Positions 36,823-48,909 are shown, counted from the stretch's first letter. The stretch is 64,000 bases of DNA from Allomyces macrogynus ATCC 38327 (GCA_000151295.1 GG745331.1:425650-489649), one strand, 5' to 3'. The notes: generated from the sequence alone by a model not told the origin. A program made the numbers and translations.

Positions 36823-37867
36823 GGTTGGGCAGCGGTTGCAGCATGCCTGGAGCGTATATGACGCGGTCCTCGAGACTTGGCAGCGAAAACAGGTGCAACA
36901 GCACCACCTCGGTGAGCGCGCGAGCGTTTGCAGCGGCGCAAGCGGCGTCGTGAGCGTCCATGCCGGACCCAGCAGGGCGGCGGCATGGCGGCGTATCACG
37001 CGGTTTGGGCGGTGGAAGGCACGGCAGCCGTGCAGTTGAGTGTATGGATGCCGTTCTGTCGGCCAGGTCGGTCCTGGAGCCCATGATGACGTTGGACGAG
37101 GCCGGGGACGACGAGTTGGCCATGGCTGCCGAGACAGCGAATGCGAGGCGACAACGCGTTGCAGCGGGTTGCAGGCGCGAGGTTGACCTGCCGGCTGATC
37201 GATCGTGTTTGGAGCTGTTGGAGGAGGATCGGTTCTGGAGCGAAACAAGGATCGAGTGGCGAACGTCTTCTCGTGGCTTGCTGCTGCACGCAGCCACATG
37301 CAGGGAATGTCTGTCCCCTTGTGTCTTGTTTCATACTTGATCAAACGATGGATTCGCCCTGTTCGCTAAGGATGCCGGCAAAGTTCCGAAAAGACCCGCC
37401 GTGTTTCGGCCGCGTCTTGCGCCGATCTTGTTCTTGTTTCGGGTCGTCCGCCACCACCACCACTGCCCCTGCCCACCAACCCCGCCAGTCGGGCCTTCAG
37501 TTGCGCCCAGTGGATTGCCGAGCCCGAAGTGGCCGCGCGTGTGCGCGGGCTGGGAGGAGAGGACGTGACGACGTTGAGCCGACGCAAGGTTCCTCGCGTG
37601 TCTCGCGCCCTTGTTGCACCGAGAGCCACCTCTCGCTCGTGACGCGCCAGACCAGCACGCAACGCGCATTGCGAGCGCGAGCGCGCCCCAAACCTCGCGT
37701 CCGTCGAGGGGTGCGTGGTGGCGGCTCTTTTGGGTGGTTTCGGATGGTGTTCAGCGATCGGAATGGCTGTTGCGTGGAGCTTGGCTGCGCTATAAAACGC
37801 GGCCGCTCCCCCGCAACCCGCCCAAGCTCCCTCTGTCCCGACTCCATAGTCCAAGCAACCAGCCACC
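36823..37867. other. Upstream region of the aminopeptidase gene
   Basis: No gene recognised on either strand. The right end holds the aminopeptidase promoter with its TATA box. Confidence 0.5.
37791..37798 (+). promoter_or_regulatory. TATA box of the M17 aminopeptidase gene
   Basis: TATAAAAC lies 77 nt before the ATG at 37868, at a normal distance for a core promoter with a short 5' leader. Confidence 0.65.
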
Positions 37868-39637
37868 ATGCCCGCCCCGATCACGCACGTTGCCTTTGGT
37901 CCCCACCTCGCTTCGGCCCCCGAGGGCGTGCGCGCCAAGGTTGTTCTCGGCCCCAAGGGCTCGCTCAAGCTCGACGCTATCCCGGCCCTGACCGAGTCGT
38001 CGGCCTTCTCGTCGCTCGCCGTCGAGGCCGCGGCGCCGCTGCACCTGCCCGAGGGCGAGCGCACGGCCTCGGTCACGCTCTGGACCACGGGCGAGGACGG
38101 TGCCGCTGAGCGCGTGACGCTCGCGCACTTCTGCAACAAGAAGTCGCGCAACATGGGCGTGCTCCGCTCCGACAAGCTGCGCGCCGCCGCCGAGACGCAC
38201 GTGCCCGCGACGGGCGACGCCCTCGTCGTTGTCGTTGTCGAGAACGCCGCCGAGGCGTTTGCCGCGGGTCTTGCGGTCGCCAAGAACTGGCCGCTCTACA
38301 CGCGCAAGACGGGCGGCGAGCGCGACGAGCGCACCGTCTACGTCGACTTTGCCGTTGCCGACGGCTCGGAGGTCGACTACGACGAGCTGACCAAGGTCGC
38401 CAAGGCCGTGCGCGACACGCAGCGCCGCGTCGACACGGCGCCGTGCGAGCTGACGACCTCGATCTACGTTGAGGAGGCCAAGGCTCTCGTCGAGCGCCTC
38501 GATGACCCGAACGTCTCGATCACGATCATTCAGGGTGAGGACCTGCGCGAGCAGGGCTTTGGTGGTCTGTGGGGTGTCGGCAAGGCCGCCGAGTTCCCGC
38601 CCGCCCTCGTTGTCCTGTCGCACGTGCCCGAGACGGTCGAGAAGACGGTTGCCCTCGTTGGCAAGGGTATCGTCTACGACTGCGGTACGATTTTTTCTAC
38701 CTTTTTTGGAATCACTTGCAAGTGATCACCGTGCGAATCATGCCACTCACACGTCGGATGCACTTTGCTCTCTCACTATCGCTCAGGTGGTCTCTCGCTC
38801 AAGCCCACGGCGTCGATGGTTCGCATTTCTCCCATCCCTTTTCGCGTTCCGCACACATTCGCTGACCCCACTTCTGTTCCGGGAAATCAAGACGACCATG
38901 AAATCGGATATGGGGGGCTCGGCCGCGGTTCTCGGCGCGTTCGAGGCCCTCGTCACGACTGGTGCCGCGCCGACGACGGCCGTGCACGCGCTGCTCTGCC
39001 TCGCCGAAAACGCGATCGACGCCAAGGCCTACAAGAACGACGACATTCTCACGCTCTACTCGGGCAAGACGGTCGAGATTGTCAACACCGACGCCGAGGG
39101 TCGTCTTGTGCTCGGTGACGGTGTCGCCTACGCATCGAAGCACCTGAACCCGGACGTTGTCGTTGACATTGCCACGCTCACGGGCGCGCAGTTCATCACG
39201 ACCGGCACTGTGCACGCCGCCGTCCTGACCGCCGACGAGGAGGTCGAGGCCAAGATTGTCGCCGCGGGCAAGACCACGGGCGACCTCACCTACCCGATGA
39301 TCTACGCCAAGGAGCTGCTTATGCCGCAGTTCGAGTCCAAGGTCGCCGACATGACCAACTCGGTCAAGGACCGCATGTGCGCGTCGTCGGCCGCGGCCGG
39401 TCACTTTGTTGAGGCCCATCTCGACGCCGAGTTCACCGGCGCGGGCAAGCCGTTCCTGCACGTTGACATTGCTGGCGTACGTGTTGCTTTCTTGGCCATG
39501 TTGTCGCTTCGTGTGTTCGCTGTTGAACCCGACTGATCGTGTCTCTTTTCTTTGCTTGTTTCTAGCCGAGCATGTCGGCTGGCCGCGCCACGGGCCACGG
39601 TGCCGCCCTCCTGTACCAGTTCACCAAGAACTTCTAA
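37868..39637 (+). CDS. M17 leucyl aminopeptidase, NPEPL1 type
   Basis: Four exons (37868-38684, 38787-38818, 38892-39476, 39566-39637) encode 501 residues. Exon 2 is only 32 nt; splicing gives YDCGGLSLKPTASM followed by TTMKSDMGGSAAVLGAF, matching the metal-binding core of M17 peptidases. The signature NTDAEGRLVL is at 39083-39112, and ATLTGAQFITTG follows. The Lys, Asp and Glu metal ligands are all present, so it should be an active two-metal exopeptidase that removes N-terminal residues from peptides. The sequence around the active site is closer to animal NPEPL1 than to the classical cytosolic LAP. There is no targeting peptide, so it is probably cytosolic. A TATA box 77 nt upstream suggests high expression. 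Confidence 0.95.
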
Positions 39638-40930
39638 GGTGCCCTCATGTTAGGAAGCCCGGCCGCTCGGCTTCGTGCAAGTTGATCGATCACTTTTTTG
39701 TGTTTTTGTGTTTTTGGTTGGTTTGATCCAAGGCCAATAGACAACATTCCCTGACATGTTCTGGCGATGTCGCGCAGTGAACAGTCACTGTTTCGGCTCC
39801 ACTTTGCCAGGAACGTCGCGAGTCCCGCATTTTCGTCGTTCTCGTGATCAAGGGGAAGGCACTGCAGATTGTTTGTGCAAAATGGTGTTGCTCTCACACT
39901 GGTCAGCACCCCACTCGCAATGGCGGTTTATCCGTTCCCATACGGCTTGTCCAGCCAACAGGCGTTGACCAGTTCGATTCTGGTCGATGATATTTAGGTT
40001 AGAAATGGGCCTCCTTTGAGCCAAGTCTGGAAACGGCTACTGACCCGCACGAGAATTTGGGTTTGATTTTTTGTCGATGTTACGTGCTGGAAACTTGGGG
40101 CCAAGCATGGCTCCGCCAACAATGATCTGGAGAGCATCAGCGGATGAACGGGGAGATGGGAGGGAGCGTCGACGGACCGCGCAGGGTCATTCTGGTGGAG
40201 CCAACACATGCTGACTGTTGTGATTCTTGCAACACGCACTCCTGGTTCCAAGCAGTCACTCGCGTGCACAAATGGTGGGCAGTGAATATCTTTCTCGGCT
40301 CGATTTCAAGTGCATTTCCCCATCAGAGAGGCCAGAATGTCCGCTGGTACAGATCATGCGTGTATTCATCTGCTGGTGTGTTCAAGTTCATTGGATACAA
40401 GGACGGAGCATGCCAGGCTCAACGACAAATGTACTGCAGTCGGAAGGCAAGCGGGCCAGGGCGATGTGTGCAATGGGACGAAAACGCTGATACTAGTTGT
40501 TGATACGAGTTCTTGATACCTTGGCCAACATCCATTGGCTTGTCTCTGAAATTTTTACCGCCTGCTCTTGGTTGACGGGTGATGGCCAGCAACCAAAACC
40601 AAAATCAGAATGGGATCCGGCAATCAGAATGGGATCCAGCAAGGAGTGCAAAGACGGTGTTGATTGGTTGCCCATCTCCAAATCACACCAACGGACAGCG
40701 CAGATGTTGCAAGCCGCTAATCAGTGGACTTCAGTCCAAACCTGGCCGTTGGAAAGCAAAAGCGAAAAAATATTGGGTCCCATGCCCAGTATGCCCAGTC
40801 CCGATTCAATGACTTTGTTGCTCTCTGAACTTGATCAAGACTTTGTTGGGCACATTCGTTCTCTCTCTCCCCTGCCGCGCATTGGTTCTCACAAATTCCC
40901 CACAGGGTCAAATACATTCTCCATCCAATT
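39638..40930. other. Long gene-free stretch between aminopeptidase and cyclin H
   Basis: About 1.3 kb, somewhat richer in A/T than its surroundings, with no convincing reading frame on either strand. A short direct duplication of GGCAATCAGAATGGGATCC-like sequence occurs near 40610-40640 (TCAGAATGGGATCC appears twice). Confidence 0.5.
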
Positions 40931-42508
40931 TTACCCCTTCTCCACCTTGACCTTCACCGCCAGCGGCTCCCCCTCCGCACTCTCCTCCCCCTCCACATCC
41001 GGCCGCGGCCGCTTCGTCCCCCGCGACGCCATCATCCTCTCAAGCGGCGGCAATACCGTCCCAATCGGTGGAAACTCGTCGGCCAACGGGTCCGGCGGCA
41101 TCACCTTGACGCGGTCAGCCTCAGCCTGCGCTGCCGCTGCTGCCGCACGCTGCGCGAGCGCCGAGTCGGGGACAAACAGCGGGTTGCGGCACGTTTCGAG
41201 CTTGCGCATGACGAGCGCGGCACGGTCCTTTTTGACGACGGTGCGCGGGTCGAGGATGCGCACAATGTCGGCGAGGATCGTGCGCAGTGCGGTGAGTTCG
41301 GTGGGCGGGAATTTGTTGGGTGCGTTGAGGAACCTGTGAGAATCGCAGCCAGTGAGATGCAAGGTCGGGCATGAACGAAAAGTGGGGGGCGAGCGTACCG
41401 CTGCTCAAACGGCAATCCCGTCTGCCGCGCCGCCAGCAGCCAGCACGCCATGGCCACCTGCGATGGCATGTACACGAGCATCGCGTCGGTCGTGCTCGCG
41501 TAGGTCGCCCAGACCATGGCCGCGTCGCGCGTCTTGTCGAGCTGGTCAAGCAAGGGCGCGTGCTGGTCGACGGGTAACACCGTTTGCAGGTCGAGGTAGA
41601 GCCCAAAGACGGCCTCAAACGGGTGCCGCACCGCAAATTCGAACCGTAGCACGTCGGCCACAGTGAATTCGAGTTCCTTGATCCGCGCCGGGTCGAGCCC
41701 TTTCACAACACGCATCAGTTCGGACACGTCAATTTTCGTGTTCTCAACTTTGGACGCGAGGAAGACGCAGGCGGCCCTAATGGAGAGAGAAGGCGCATCG
41801 TCAGCCCCGGGGGGGGGGGGGGAGGGGAGGAGGATCTGCATTGGGACACGCACATGACCGATTTCGGATCGTATTCGATGGCGCTCTTGTAGAGGTAAAA
41901 GCGCTTAATGAACGTGATGGACGTGGCCATCCACACCGAGTCGACGGGCGCCAGCGCGGGCAGCGTGGAGCGGTTGGCTTGGCGCTACATCGTTGCAAAC
42001 CCGGACACGCTCAGTTCTTGACGACATTCTCCACAGGTCAAGCGCAAGCGTGCGTACCCTTTCCATCTCCTTGACGCGAAACTGCTTGCAGACGGCCTCG
42101 GTCATTTGCACGTAAAACTGGACCAGCAGCCGTTCCTCGTCGGGCGTGACAAACGCGATCGCGTCTGGTGCCTTCTCGTCCTTCTACATACGCAAATCAT
42201 CGCGCTTAACGACCGACCCACGCTCGAGAATCACGATGCGGTGCGAGCGTTACCAACTCGGCTTCCTCGCGCAGCGGCGCAAGAGCTGCCGCGGCCGCGG
42301 CCGCATTCGCGTCGCGTCTCATGCTCGCGAGCTCGGTGAACGTGAACCGCCAGTGCCGGAACTGTGTCGAGTACGAGTAGAGCGGCGGTGGTGGAGCTGG
42401 TGTTGGCTGCTTGGTCGATGAGGAGGTTGGGGTCGAAGAGCCGTTGGCGTGCGCGGGCGTGCCTAGCGCAATCGAGGACACGCCGTAGCCTGACGCGGGG
42501 CTGGCCAT
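40931..42508 (-). CDS. Cyclin H (CDK-activating kinase / TFIIH subunit)
   Basis: Five exons (42508-42254, 42183-42058, 41984-41854, 41776-41399, 41333-40931), all with in-phase GT-AG introns of 65-77 nt, giving 430 residues. The Ser/Thr/Pro-rich start is followed by STQFRHWRFT, the cyclin H N-terminal helix motif. The first cyclin fold carries SITFIKRFYLYKSAIEYDP and AACVFLASKVENTKIDVSEL. The second fold carries AYAS-type helices ending in YMPSQVAMACWLLAA. The C-terminus is Lys/Glu-rich (KRPRPDVEGEE). Cyclin H pairs with Cdk7 and Mat1, phosphorylating CDKs and the RNA polymerase II tail as part of TFIIH. Every splice restores the conserved sequence, so the model is firm. Confidence 0.95.
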
Positions 42509-42742
42509 GGTGTGCTTGCAGCTGCTGCAGGTGGTGCTGGGGTCGCGCGAGGGAACGGTCGACGAGGCCGGAGTGGAATGAATGAAGTGGTCATGCAGCA
42601 GATCACAGTGACATCTGGTCAAATCAGACCAGCCATGTCGTTCACACAAGAGATGCGTTGGCTTGGCTCGACGTGGCTTCGCGAACTGCGACCGAAAGCT
42701 GGTAAAAACCACTTCACACAACCGCCCCACTGCCCTTTTTCT

Positions 42743-44020
42743 TTATAAAAATGCCACAAAGACGAGGAAAAACAAAAGCACGACGGCAAAGATCTTGACC
42801 ATGAGCATGCGGTTCGAGCTCACCGACGCCCAGTACTTGACCAGTTCGCGCTTGGCCATATCCATGTTGGTCTCGATATCCTGCACGTTATCATCGATGC
42901 GCAACACCTGTTCGCGCTGCTGCGCAACCAGTTGCCCGAGCTGCTGGAAGATTTGGCCCAGTTCCGCCATGGTCTGCTCAATCGATTCGATCGCCGAGTG
43001 CCGCTGCTCGAGGCAGGCCTGGTGCTGATCCATGACGGCAAACTGCTGCTGCTGGGCGGCCGTCATGCTCATGTCGATCATAGTGAACTCGGACGCCGCG
43101 GGTGGAGGCGCGCCGAGCGTGCCGGGCGCGGGACGGTCGAGGTTGTAGAGGGGCGAAGTGGCTAGATGGCGGCAGAGTCAATCAAGGTCAGCGGATCGGT
43201 GGCCAAGGTAGCGTGAAGATTGCAGTCGGGGAATGCGAACCCTGTGGTCCGGCAAGCATGAGCGCCGACGGGCCTGAGGAAAACTGGTCGCGGCGTTCCC
43301 TTTGCGCCTTCATGTTCTGTTGATCGGGCAGGAAGCGATGATGAGGAATCTACGTCCAAAACTCGCGACGAAGAAGGATAGGAAGCACCTCTTTCCTCAG
43401 GTCGAGCACCTGCGCAAACCCCTGGCCGGTCTTGGCAAAGTTGGTCTTGAGAATATCGACCACGTTGCGCGAATGCTCCTCCTCTTGACGGCCCGGCCGA
43501 CTCCGCGCTTGCTGGTTGGCGGCAGCCGCCTGCAGCAAGCGAATCTGCTCAGAGAGCGAGGTCATGTCCTTTTTGATCACGTCGGTGAGCTCGGCGATTT
43601 CGACGGGCCGGTCGTCGAAGAGCGTGCGGCGCTTGGCGACTAAGTAGAGCGCCGGTGCGTGCGCACGCGTTAGTGACACGCCGCATCCTGGCACGATGCA
43701 TCCAAGTGCGCACGTTTGCCGAGTTTCTCGAGCTTGGTGGCCGTCTGCTGGATCCCAATGGCGATGCGGCGCGCCATGACGGAAAACTCGGATTTGGGCG
43801 GTGATGGCGAGTGCGCGCCGTCTTGTCGCGCGAGCAAAGGGGCCGCGGCCGTGTCGTGCAGGCGCACATCGCTTCGCCTGCGCGCGTGCGAGGCGAGTGT
43901 CGACGAGGAGAGCGACAGGGCGGACGCGGATGAGGGCGATGCGCCATTGGATTTCGGGTCGAACGCGTGGACGGCCGAGAGGAACTCGTCGGTGCGGTCC
44001 TTGATGCTGGATGGCGGCAT
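42743..44020 (-). CDS. SED5: Syntaxin-5 / Sed5, Golgi Qa-SNARE
   Basis: Four exons (44020-43714, 43639-43389, 43316-43241, 43161-42743) give 350 residues. The N-terminus has the KDRTDEFLSAV motif used by the Sed5 family for Sly1 binding. The Habc region follows with MARRIAIGIQQTATKLEKL and RRTLFDDRPVEIAELT. The SNARE helix runs QRHSAIESIEQTMAELGQIF to LRIDDNVQDIE with the central glutamine. A single C-terminal membrane anchor ends the protein (VKIFAVVLLFFLVFVAFL). It drives vesicle fusion at the cis-Golgi. COG4, encoded 9 kb away, belongs to the tethering complex that binds this SNARE; the linkage is probably coincidental. Confidence 0.95.
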
Positions 44021-44647
44021 GGCGTGGGGGAGGGGGGGGGGAGGAGGTGCAGGGCAGGTGGTCGCGGTTGCAGCAGGGTCGGAAGCGCGGCGCGTCGGTG
44101 GGCGGGGCGCGGAGTGCGATAAGTCGCGCGGGTCGAGGTGGGTCCGGGGTCGCGTAGTCGTCGTCGTCGGCTCGAGTTGAGTGCAGCGGGTCGGGTCGGT
44201 GTGGTTCAGTGCAACGCAGTGCAAACGTGGCGAGTCGGCAGCAAGAAGGCAAGGAAGATGGCCGCGACCGCAACGTTGGCGATTTCACAGCGCCAGAGGC
44301 AAACGGCAGCGGGGCGGCGGCGGCGTGCCACGTCCATCTTGGTGCCATGTGAAAGGCACGCCTGTCTCGCGGCAAGTCTCGCGCTTCCGGGGTGGCACGT
44401 GGACTGCGCGCGGCTGCTCCGCTGCTGCATCGCATCGGCGGCCCATGCGACCGCGCGTCGGAACGCGACAAGACGACCCCGTCGACCATTCGCCCGCCGC
44501 ACAGATTGCGCTCGCACCGCATCGTCCTTGTACCCGTGCGACTTGCCGCACTCGACTAACCGACGCTGCAACGCGCACGCCGCCGCCCGCTGCTGCTGCT
44601 GACGGCGCTCCGCCCGCCGCAGCTCGCGCGCGACCGATCCAGCGGCC
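44021..44647. other. Shared divergent promoter region, SED5 and OCT1
   Basis: 627 bases between two divergent start codons, without a recognisable gene. It contains a G-run near 44030-44040 and CTGCTGCTGCTG near the peptidase start. Confidence 0.5.
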
Positions 44648-47395
44648 ATGCCGCACCGCCGTTGCCACGCCGCGCTGCTCCGCGCCGTCCGCGCCAAGGT
44701 CGGCCACGCCAACTCGCTCCTGCTCGCCCCGCATCGCTACTTCACCATGGCCTCGTCTTCGCTGCCCGCCAGCGCCAGCGCCGCCGCCTTGCTCGCCGTC
44801 CACCACCTCCGGCCCGAGCGTACCCCGCCGCCACTGCGCCTGCCCGGCGCCTTCTCCCCGCGCCGCATCCCCTGCACGCCGCGCAGCCTGCACACGTCGG
44901 GCCTCGACGCGGCCGTGGCCGCTCCAGATTTGCCGCCCGTGACGGCACCCACACCCGCGACACTGGCTGCGCTCGCCAAGGGCTCCGGCAGCGTGCTCGT
45001 CCCACCCGCACTCCACCACCGCCACACGCCCGAATTGCTCCACTCGGTCCATTTCGGCCGCGTCAAGCTGGCCGACGCGGGCGCGCACTTTGAGTACGTG
45101 CGGTCGCCCACGGCCCTGTCTTCGGCAAACGGTGCACCGCACGCGACGCTGCGCCGCCGCCGTACGCTCGCGAGCACGGCTGTCACTCTCGAAGCGCCCG
45201 AAGTGGCTGCCGCAACAGGTCTGCTCGGTGATCCGGCCTTGGCCACGCCCGCAAGCATGGTCGAGTCGGCACGCGCCATGATTGCCGAAGCCAACCGCAT
45301 CGTCGACGACCTAATTGCACGCGCGGCCACGACATCCGCCGATCCGAACACGGCCGGCAGTGCAGCCGACGCTGTGCGCGACGCGCACATTGTCATTGAC
45401 GAATTCGACGCGCTCTCCAACTACCTGTGCCAAATGACCGACACGGCCGAGTTTGTGCGCAACGTGCACCCGGACCCGGCCTTTGTCGAGGCTGCCGACA
45501 CCGTCTACGCCGACCTATCGTCGCTTTTGCACACGCTCAATACCAATCAGCTGCTCTATACGGTGCTCAAGCGCCACGTCGATGCCGCCAAGGCCGTCAC
45601 GGCTGCTGCCAACGGCGCGCCCGCAGGGTCGGCCCCAGCACCGGCGCTCTCCACGCTCGAACTGCGCAACGCAGCTGTCTTTTTGCGCGACTTTGAACAT
45701 TCGGGGATCCACTTACCCGCCGAAGCGCGTGCGCAGCACGTGGCCCTCGCCGACGCCATCAACGACCACGCGCGCGATTTCTTCTCGTGCGCGTTCCCGC
45801 CGCTCGCGCTGCCGTTTGCCGACGACCAAGTGCAGGGGCTCGACCCAACGTTCCTCAACCGCTACATGCATGAGCGGAACGGCCGTGCCTCGCTGACGCC
45901 CGACGGTCGCCGGATCCTGGTCGTCGACGCTGACGCCTGCAACCACCTTCTGTACAATGCGCACAGCGAGTACATGCGCGAAATGGCCTATGACGCACTG
46001 CATGCGCCATTCCCGGACCAGGAACAGAACTTGGGGGCGTTATTGGCGACACGGCACGCGCTGGCCACGCTCGTCGGCGCACCGTCGTTTGCGCACCTGT
46101 TCCTGCAAGACAAGATGCTGCAGTCGCCACACCACGTGCTCGCTTTCCTCGACCGCGTCGCAGCCGAATTCGCGCCCGCGCTCGACGCAAGCTTGTCCGC
46201 TATGGAACAGATCAAGGGTGCACCGTTGCAGGAGTGGGACAAGCTCTACTATTCGCGCCAATTACCCGAGACGACCAATTCAGGCAAACTCGACGCGCGG
46301 CACGTGCAGCACTTGCCGCGGATCGGCACGGCCATGGCCGTCTTTGCCGAACTGGTCCGCGCGCTCTACGAGATCGACCTCGTCATTGACCAGGCGCAGC
46401 CGGGCGAAGTCTGGCAGACGGATGTGATTCGCGTCACTGCACACTACCAGGGCCAGGACCTCGGGACCATTTACTGCGACTTGTACGACCGGCACCCGCC
46501 GAAACTCGCCAATGCCGCGCACTTCACCGTGCGTGGCCGCCGGATCCCGTTGGGTGCGCGCCCGTCGACGGAAACGCGCGACTTGCATGCGACGCTCGCG
46601 ATGCCGCCGGCGCAGGGCACGCAAAAGCCCGTGGTGGTGCTGGCCATGAACTTGCGAAAGGGTGCGGCGATGCCGTGGACCGCGACCGAAACGCTCTGGC
46701 ACGAACTCGGACACGCGATGCACTCGTTGCTCGCGTTCACGCACTTCCAGAATATTTCGGGCACGCGCTGCGCATTGGATTTCTCGGAAGTGCCGTCGAT
46801 CCTGATGGAGCAGTTCCTGCCGCACACGCTCGTGCAGCAGCGGTTCCAGCATCACCAGCCGGGCTGCGTGCCGTGCACGACGGCGCCGCACCCGCCGGAA
46901 GCCTTCCGACACCACCCCCATGCCGTCTCGCGCGCCGTCGTGAACCGCGACCTCGATTTACTCGGCCAGATTAGCCTAGCGGCGATGGACCAGGTCCTGC
47001 ACTCGCCGCTGATCGCCGCGCACGCGCCGCATACGCTCGTCGCGACTATGCGTGCCGACCCAGGCGCTCTGCCGCTCCTCGCGCCGTTCCCGAACCTGTG
47101 CCGCCTCCTGGCGCGACTGCCGTGGAAACGCGACTGGGCACCGCACTTGAGGTTGCAGCATTTGGCGACGTACTCGGCGGGGTACTACACGTACCTCTGG
47201 TCACGGCTCGTCGCATATCGGATTTTCCAGGCGCGGTTCGCGGACGCCAAGGATCTCAGCGAGTGGCGCGAGCCGGGGATGCGGCTCTGGCGCGAGCTGC
47301 TCGGGTGGGGCGGCGGGCGCGATCCGTGGGCGTGTGTAGCTGGAGTGTTGGGCGAGGAGCAGGCCGCGGCACTGCGCGAGTATGCGCGTGCGTGA
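44648..47395 (+). CDS. OCT1: Mitochondrial intermediate peptidase (M3 metallopeptidase)
   Basis: A single uninterrupted frame of 915 residues. The zinc motif HELGH is at residues 685-689 (46700-46714), preceded by TATETLW and followed by NISGTRCALDFSEVPSILME, the M3 active-site region containing the third ligand. The first about 100 residues are rich in Ala, Arg and Ser with few acidic residues, as expected for mitochondrial import. The enzyme removes octapeptides from imported mitochondrial precursors after the main processing peptidase. It is longer than yeast Oct1 (about 770) because of Ala-rich N-terminal sequence and a His/Pro insert after the active site (HHQPGCVPCTTAPHPPEAF). An ATG further in could be used, so the exact start is slightly uncertain. 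Confidence 0.93.
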   Translation: MPHRRCHAALLRAVRAKVGHANSLLLAPHRYFTMASSSLPASASAAALLAVHHLRPERTPPPLRLPGAFSPRRIPCTPRSLHTSGLDAAVAAPDLPPVTAPTPATLAALAKGSGSVLVPPALHHRHTPELLHSVHFGRVKLADAGAHFEYVRSPTALSSANGAPHATLRRRRTLASTAVTLEAPEVAAATGLLGDPALATPASMVESARAMIAEANRIVDDLIARAATTSADPNTAGSAADAVRDAHIVIDEFDALSNYLCQMTDTAEFVRNVHPDPAFVEAADTVYADLSSLLHTLNTNQLLYTVLKRHVDAAKAVTAAANGAPAGSAPAPALSTLELRNAAVFLRDFEHSGIHLPAEARAQHVALADAINDHARDFFSCAFPPLALPFADDQVQGLDPTFLNRYMHERNGRASLTPDGRRILVVDADACNHLLYNAHSEYMREMAYDALHAPFPDQEQNLGALLATRHALATLVGAPSFAHLFLQDKMLQSPHHVLAFLDRVAAEFAPALDASLSAMEQIKGAPLQEWDKLYYSRQLPETTNSGKLDARHVQHLPRIGTAMAVFAELVRALYEIDLVIDQAQPGEVWQTDVIRVTAHYQGQDLGTIYCDLYDRHPPKLANAAHFTVRGRRIPLGARPSTETRDLHATLAMPPAQGTQKPVVVLAMNLRKGAAMPWTATETLWHELGHAMHSLLAFTHFQNISGTRCALDFSEVPSILMEQFLPHTLVQQRFQHHQPGCVPCTTAPHPPEAFRHHPHAVSRAVVNRDLDLLGQISLAAMDQVLHSPLIAAHAPHTLVATMRADPGALPLLAPFPNLCRLLARLPWKRDWAPHLRLQHLATYSAGYYTYLWSRLVAYRIFQARFADAKDLSEWREPGMRLWRELLGWGGGRDPWACVAGVLGEEQAAALREYARA

Positions 47396-47832
47396 AGGAG
47401 GGAGGTGTTTTGTTCCAAGTTTTTGGTGATATTTTTTTGGGAGCGGAGCGCATGTGCTCGGACTGGGGTGGATGTTTGGAATTTTTTTTCTTTCGGTGAT
47501 TTTGTTAGGCGTGTCCCTTCTCGTGGCCCACCACCGCATCGCAGCAGATGACGGCGTGGAGAATTTAGATAATTATTCTACGACGTTGATATATTTGCTG
47601 CGACCTGCAAGTGACGGTCGGGCGAGCCAGGCCGAGCGGACGGTGTCGTGGACGCGATCAGGCTGGACTGTAGCGGCAGGCAACGAGCAGCGCGGCGGAC
47701 CGCGACTGGCCACGGTCGCGACCACACGACCACAACCACCGGCGTAGCCACGACTCCTCCTAGTAGCGACAAGAAATAAATACACTCGAGGTTCTTCCAC
47801 GCGCCAGCGTGCGCGCAGTCCACCGACTCTAC
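47396..47832. other. Convergent 3' flanks of OCT1 and RPB4
   Basis: No gene seen. Two convergent genes end on either side, and AT-rich segments (47470-47600) probably hold polyadenylation signals. Confidence 0.5.
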
Positions 47833-48654
47833 CTATGCGGCAAACTTGCGAATGTTGGCGAGCCTGTGCAGCAGTTCCTGCAGCTGCGTCTCGTCGACAC
47901 GCGCCAGGCTAGCGATTCATCCGTGTCGGTGAGCTAACGTGCCGAGCGGGAAACGCGGGTCTGGGTGGAATCGTACCTCGGCACAAGCGTGCGCATTTCC
48001 TCGACCGAGTCGCAAAGAAAGTTGGCAATCTGCGCCATTTCAAACTCGAACAGGTCGAGGCCCGCAAATTCCTCGATCGTTCTGGGCGGCCAACAACGTG
48101 AGCCAGAGCGTCATCCTGCCAGCGGACGGTCGACCGCCAACGTACTTGCGCACTTCCACGACCATGGCCGGCGAATTGAACTGCGAAAACTGCTCGCAGT
48201 ACTGCGCCATCTTGTTGAGCGTTCTATGCCGCGGGTTCGCTCACCATGGTCAGCATTCCATCCGCGCTAGCGCAACGAAGCGGTTGGCCGCCTGTTGCGA
48301 CCTGAACCGGGCCTCACGCGCAACACCGCCAAATACGCAACTGGGCATCGCTCGCCTGCAAGACCGGCCCCGCGGACGCCGCGGGGACCGCGCCGTACGC
48401 GCCCCCATCAGCACCACCGGCCCCCGCACCGCCGCGCGTCTTGCGGCGCTCGGCCAGGTAGTGGTGGACCTCGGCGACGGTCAGGCACCGCGCATCCTGG
48501 AATTCTGGCGGTAGCAGCAATCCGGTTACATTTCCGTGAACCGCAGCGTGTGGGTGTTCGTGGCGAACCGACCCTCGCCGAGCTGAATGTCATTCTCGAC
48601 CGACTCGACCTCGACGATACCGCGGCGCGATTTCTGCAGGCGGGCGCTGTGCAT
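47833..48654 (-). CDS. RPB4: RNA polymerase II subunit Rpb4
   Basis: Several short exons. Exon 1 is 48654-48573 (MHSARLQKSRRG to DIQLGE). Exon 2 starts at 48504 with EFQDARCLTVAEVHHYLAER and ends near 48320. Then come an exon encoding LNKMAQYCEQFSQF and VVEVRK (about 48220-48150), one encoding TIEEFAGLDLFEFEMAQIAN and VEEMRTLVP (about 48087-47985), and a last one encoding VDETQLQELLHRLANIRKF. The final two match the HRDC-like fold of Rpb4, and EFQDAR plus the acidic start match its N-terminus. Rpb4 pairs with Rpb7 to form the polymerase stalk used in initiation and mRNA decay. The donor of exon 1 is atypical (GTCGGT), and the border between exons 2 and 3 is uncertain. Confidence 0.85.
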
Positions 48655-48909
48655 GGCGACAATCGACGAGTAGGTTGCAGCGTCTCGGTCCAAGTGCGGG
48701 CAGCCGCAAGCAGTTGTCGGGCCGTCAGTCGTTCGTGCTGGAGAGCAAGTTGGTGCATAAATGACGAGGAGGAAGCGACTGACTCGACACGGAGTGATCA
48801 ACATGGCACGCGTCCATGACGTGGTCCGACAAAGTTCATTTCGTGCAAACGACTAACGATCTCTCAACACCAAGGGCACCGACGCCCACGCAACCTGCTG
48901 CAATCCACT

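Noticed and set aside
39965..39992. Sequence resembling a tRNA T-arm (ACCAG-TTCGATT-CTGGT)
   Set aside because: The flanking bases do not form an acceptor stem, and no anticodon arm is found at the right distance.
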